This document shows positions 63,766-64,000 of a stretch of DNA of 64,000 nt, piece by piece. Every line of letters begins with the position of its first letter. Position 1 is the stretch's first letter. The stretch is from contig SAPZ01000001.1 in the NCBI GenBank assembly GCA_004020875.1, positions 372,001 through 436,000 of the forward strand, in the 5' to 3' direction. Source of the stretch: Mesorhizobium sp. GTDB taxonomy: Bacteria > Pseudomonadota > Alphaproteobacteria > Rhizobiales > Rhizobiaceae. A program made the position numbers and the translations under genes. Below the pieces are notes generated by a model. That model searched no databases. It saw only the letters and a program-made list of their open reading frames with translations, and was not told the DNA's origin.

Positions 63766-64000
63766 ATGGTGAAGCTCTACGGACAGACGCTTTCGCGCCG
63801 GCAGGTCGCCGAACGCTCCGGCATGCTGTCGCAATTCGCCGGCGTGCGGCTGATGACGCTCGGCGACGGCGTCGAGCGCGGCATCCGCATGCTCGAATTC
63901 CGCACAGGCTCGGGCCTGCGTTTCACGGCGCTGGTCGACCGGGCGCTCGACATCGCCGATTGCGAGTACAAGGGCCAGGCGATCGGCTGGCACTCGCCGA
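63766..64000 (+). CDS. DUF4432-family protein (aldose epimerase-like), truncated by the window end
   Basis: Start of a gene at ATG 63766, 78 residues visible. The sequence (KLYGQTLSRRQVAERSGMLS, GVERGIRMLEFRTGSGL, LVDRALDIADCEY) matches the N-terminus of DUF4432 proteins, relatives of aldose 1-epimerase with a beta-sandwich fold. It is the last visible gene of the carbohydrate locus and may epimerise the imported sugar. The C-terminus lies beyond the window. Confidence 0.85.
   Translation, partial: MVKLYGQTLSRRQVAERSGMLSQFAGVRLMTLGDGVERGIRMLEFRTGSGLRFTALVDRALDIADCEYKGQAIGWHSP

Overview
The window is GC-rich, densely packed bacterial DNA that reads like a soil or plant-associated alphaproteobacterium of the order Hyphomicrobiales, most likely Mesorhizobium or a close relative. 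Three things point there: the abundance of high-affinity ABC importers with their own catabolic enzymes and local repressors; family content (SoxBDAG sarcosine oxidase, ECF42 sigma factor with its DGPF partner, transglutaminase/ATP-grasp/alpha-E genes, topoisomerase IB); and two palindromic intergenic repeats (15393-15491 and 54748-54800) of a type I recall as common in Mesorhizobium. No rRNA, tRNA, CRISPR array or intact insertion sequence was seen.

Layout. 1-2.3 kb: tail of a polyamine-type importer (two permeases, binding protein), closed by a terminator. 2.4-4.9 kb: two tandem penicillin-binding-protein-fold serine hydrolases. 5-9.5 kb: Tex, then a LysR regulator divergent from glutaryl-CoA dehydrogenase. 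9.6-16.4 kb: transglutaminase-DUF2126, fused ATP-grasp/alpha-E and a second transglutaminase, a predicted peptide-modification system. 16.5-19 kb: three translationally coupled glycosyltransferases. 19-23.6 kb: topoisomerase IB, DGPF protein plus ECF42 sigma factor, and an AmaB-like aldehyde dehydrogenase. 23.7-31.2 kb: ROK-controlled sugar system with ABC importer, SIS-domain enzyme and PfkB kinase. 31.2-33.5 kb: an unknown winged-helix-like protein with a broken copy of its own tail, and a GNAT acetyltransferase. 33.6-41 kb: two SDR dehydrogenases, soxBDAG and a TetR regulator. 41-44.5 kb: RsmB-type methyltransferase and YgiQ radical SAM protein.

44.55-46.44 kb is a decayed accessory patch: phage-like frameshifted ORFs, a zinc-ribbon protein, a frameshifted lipoprotein and a broken recombinase-like gene. 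It is followed by a lower-GC polysaccharide flippase and glycosyltransferase (46.4-48.9 kb) and an OmpR-type two-component system (49.1-51.1 kb).

51.7-64 kb is one large carbohydrate locus. A divergent LacI repressor faces a binding protein, two permeases and two ATPases, then a Gfo/Idh oxidoreductase, a TIM-barrel isomerase, a complete second importer of the ribose/fructose class, and the start of a DUF4432 epimerase-like gene. The two ATPases of the first importer carry complementary defects (one lacks the LSGGQ signature, the other has Asp for the Walker B Glu). They predict an asymmetric heterodimer with one working and one degenerate ATP site, which I regard as the most interesting molecular observation here. 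All functional statements come from reading motifs, lengths and gene order; no database search was run.
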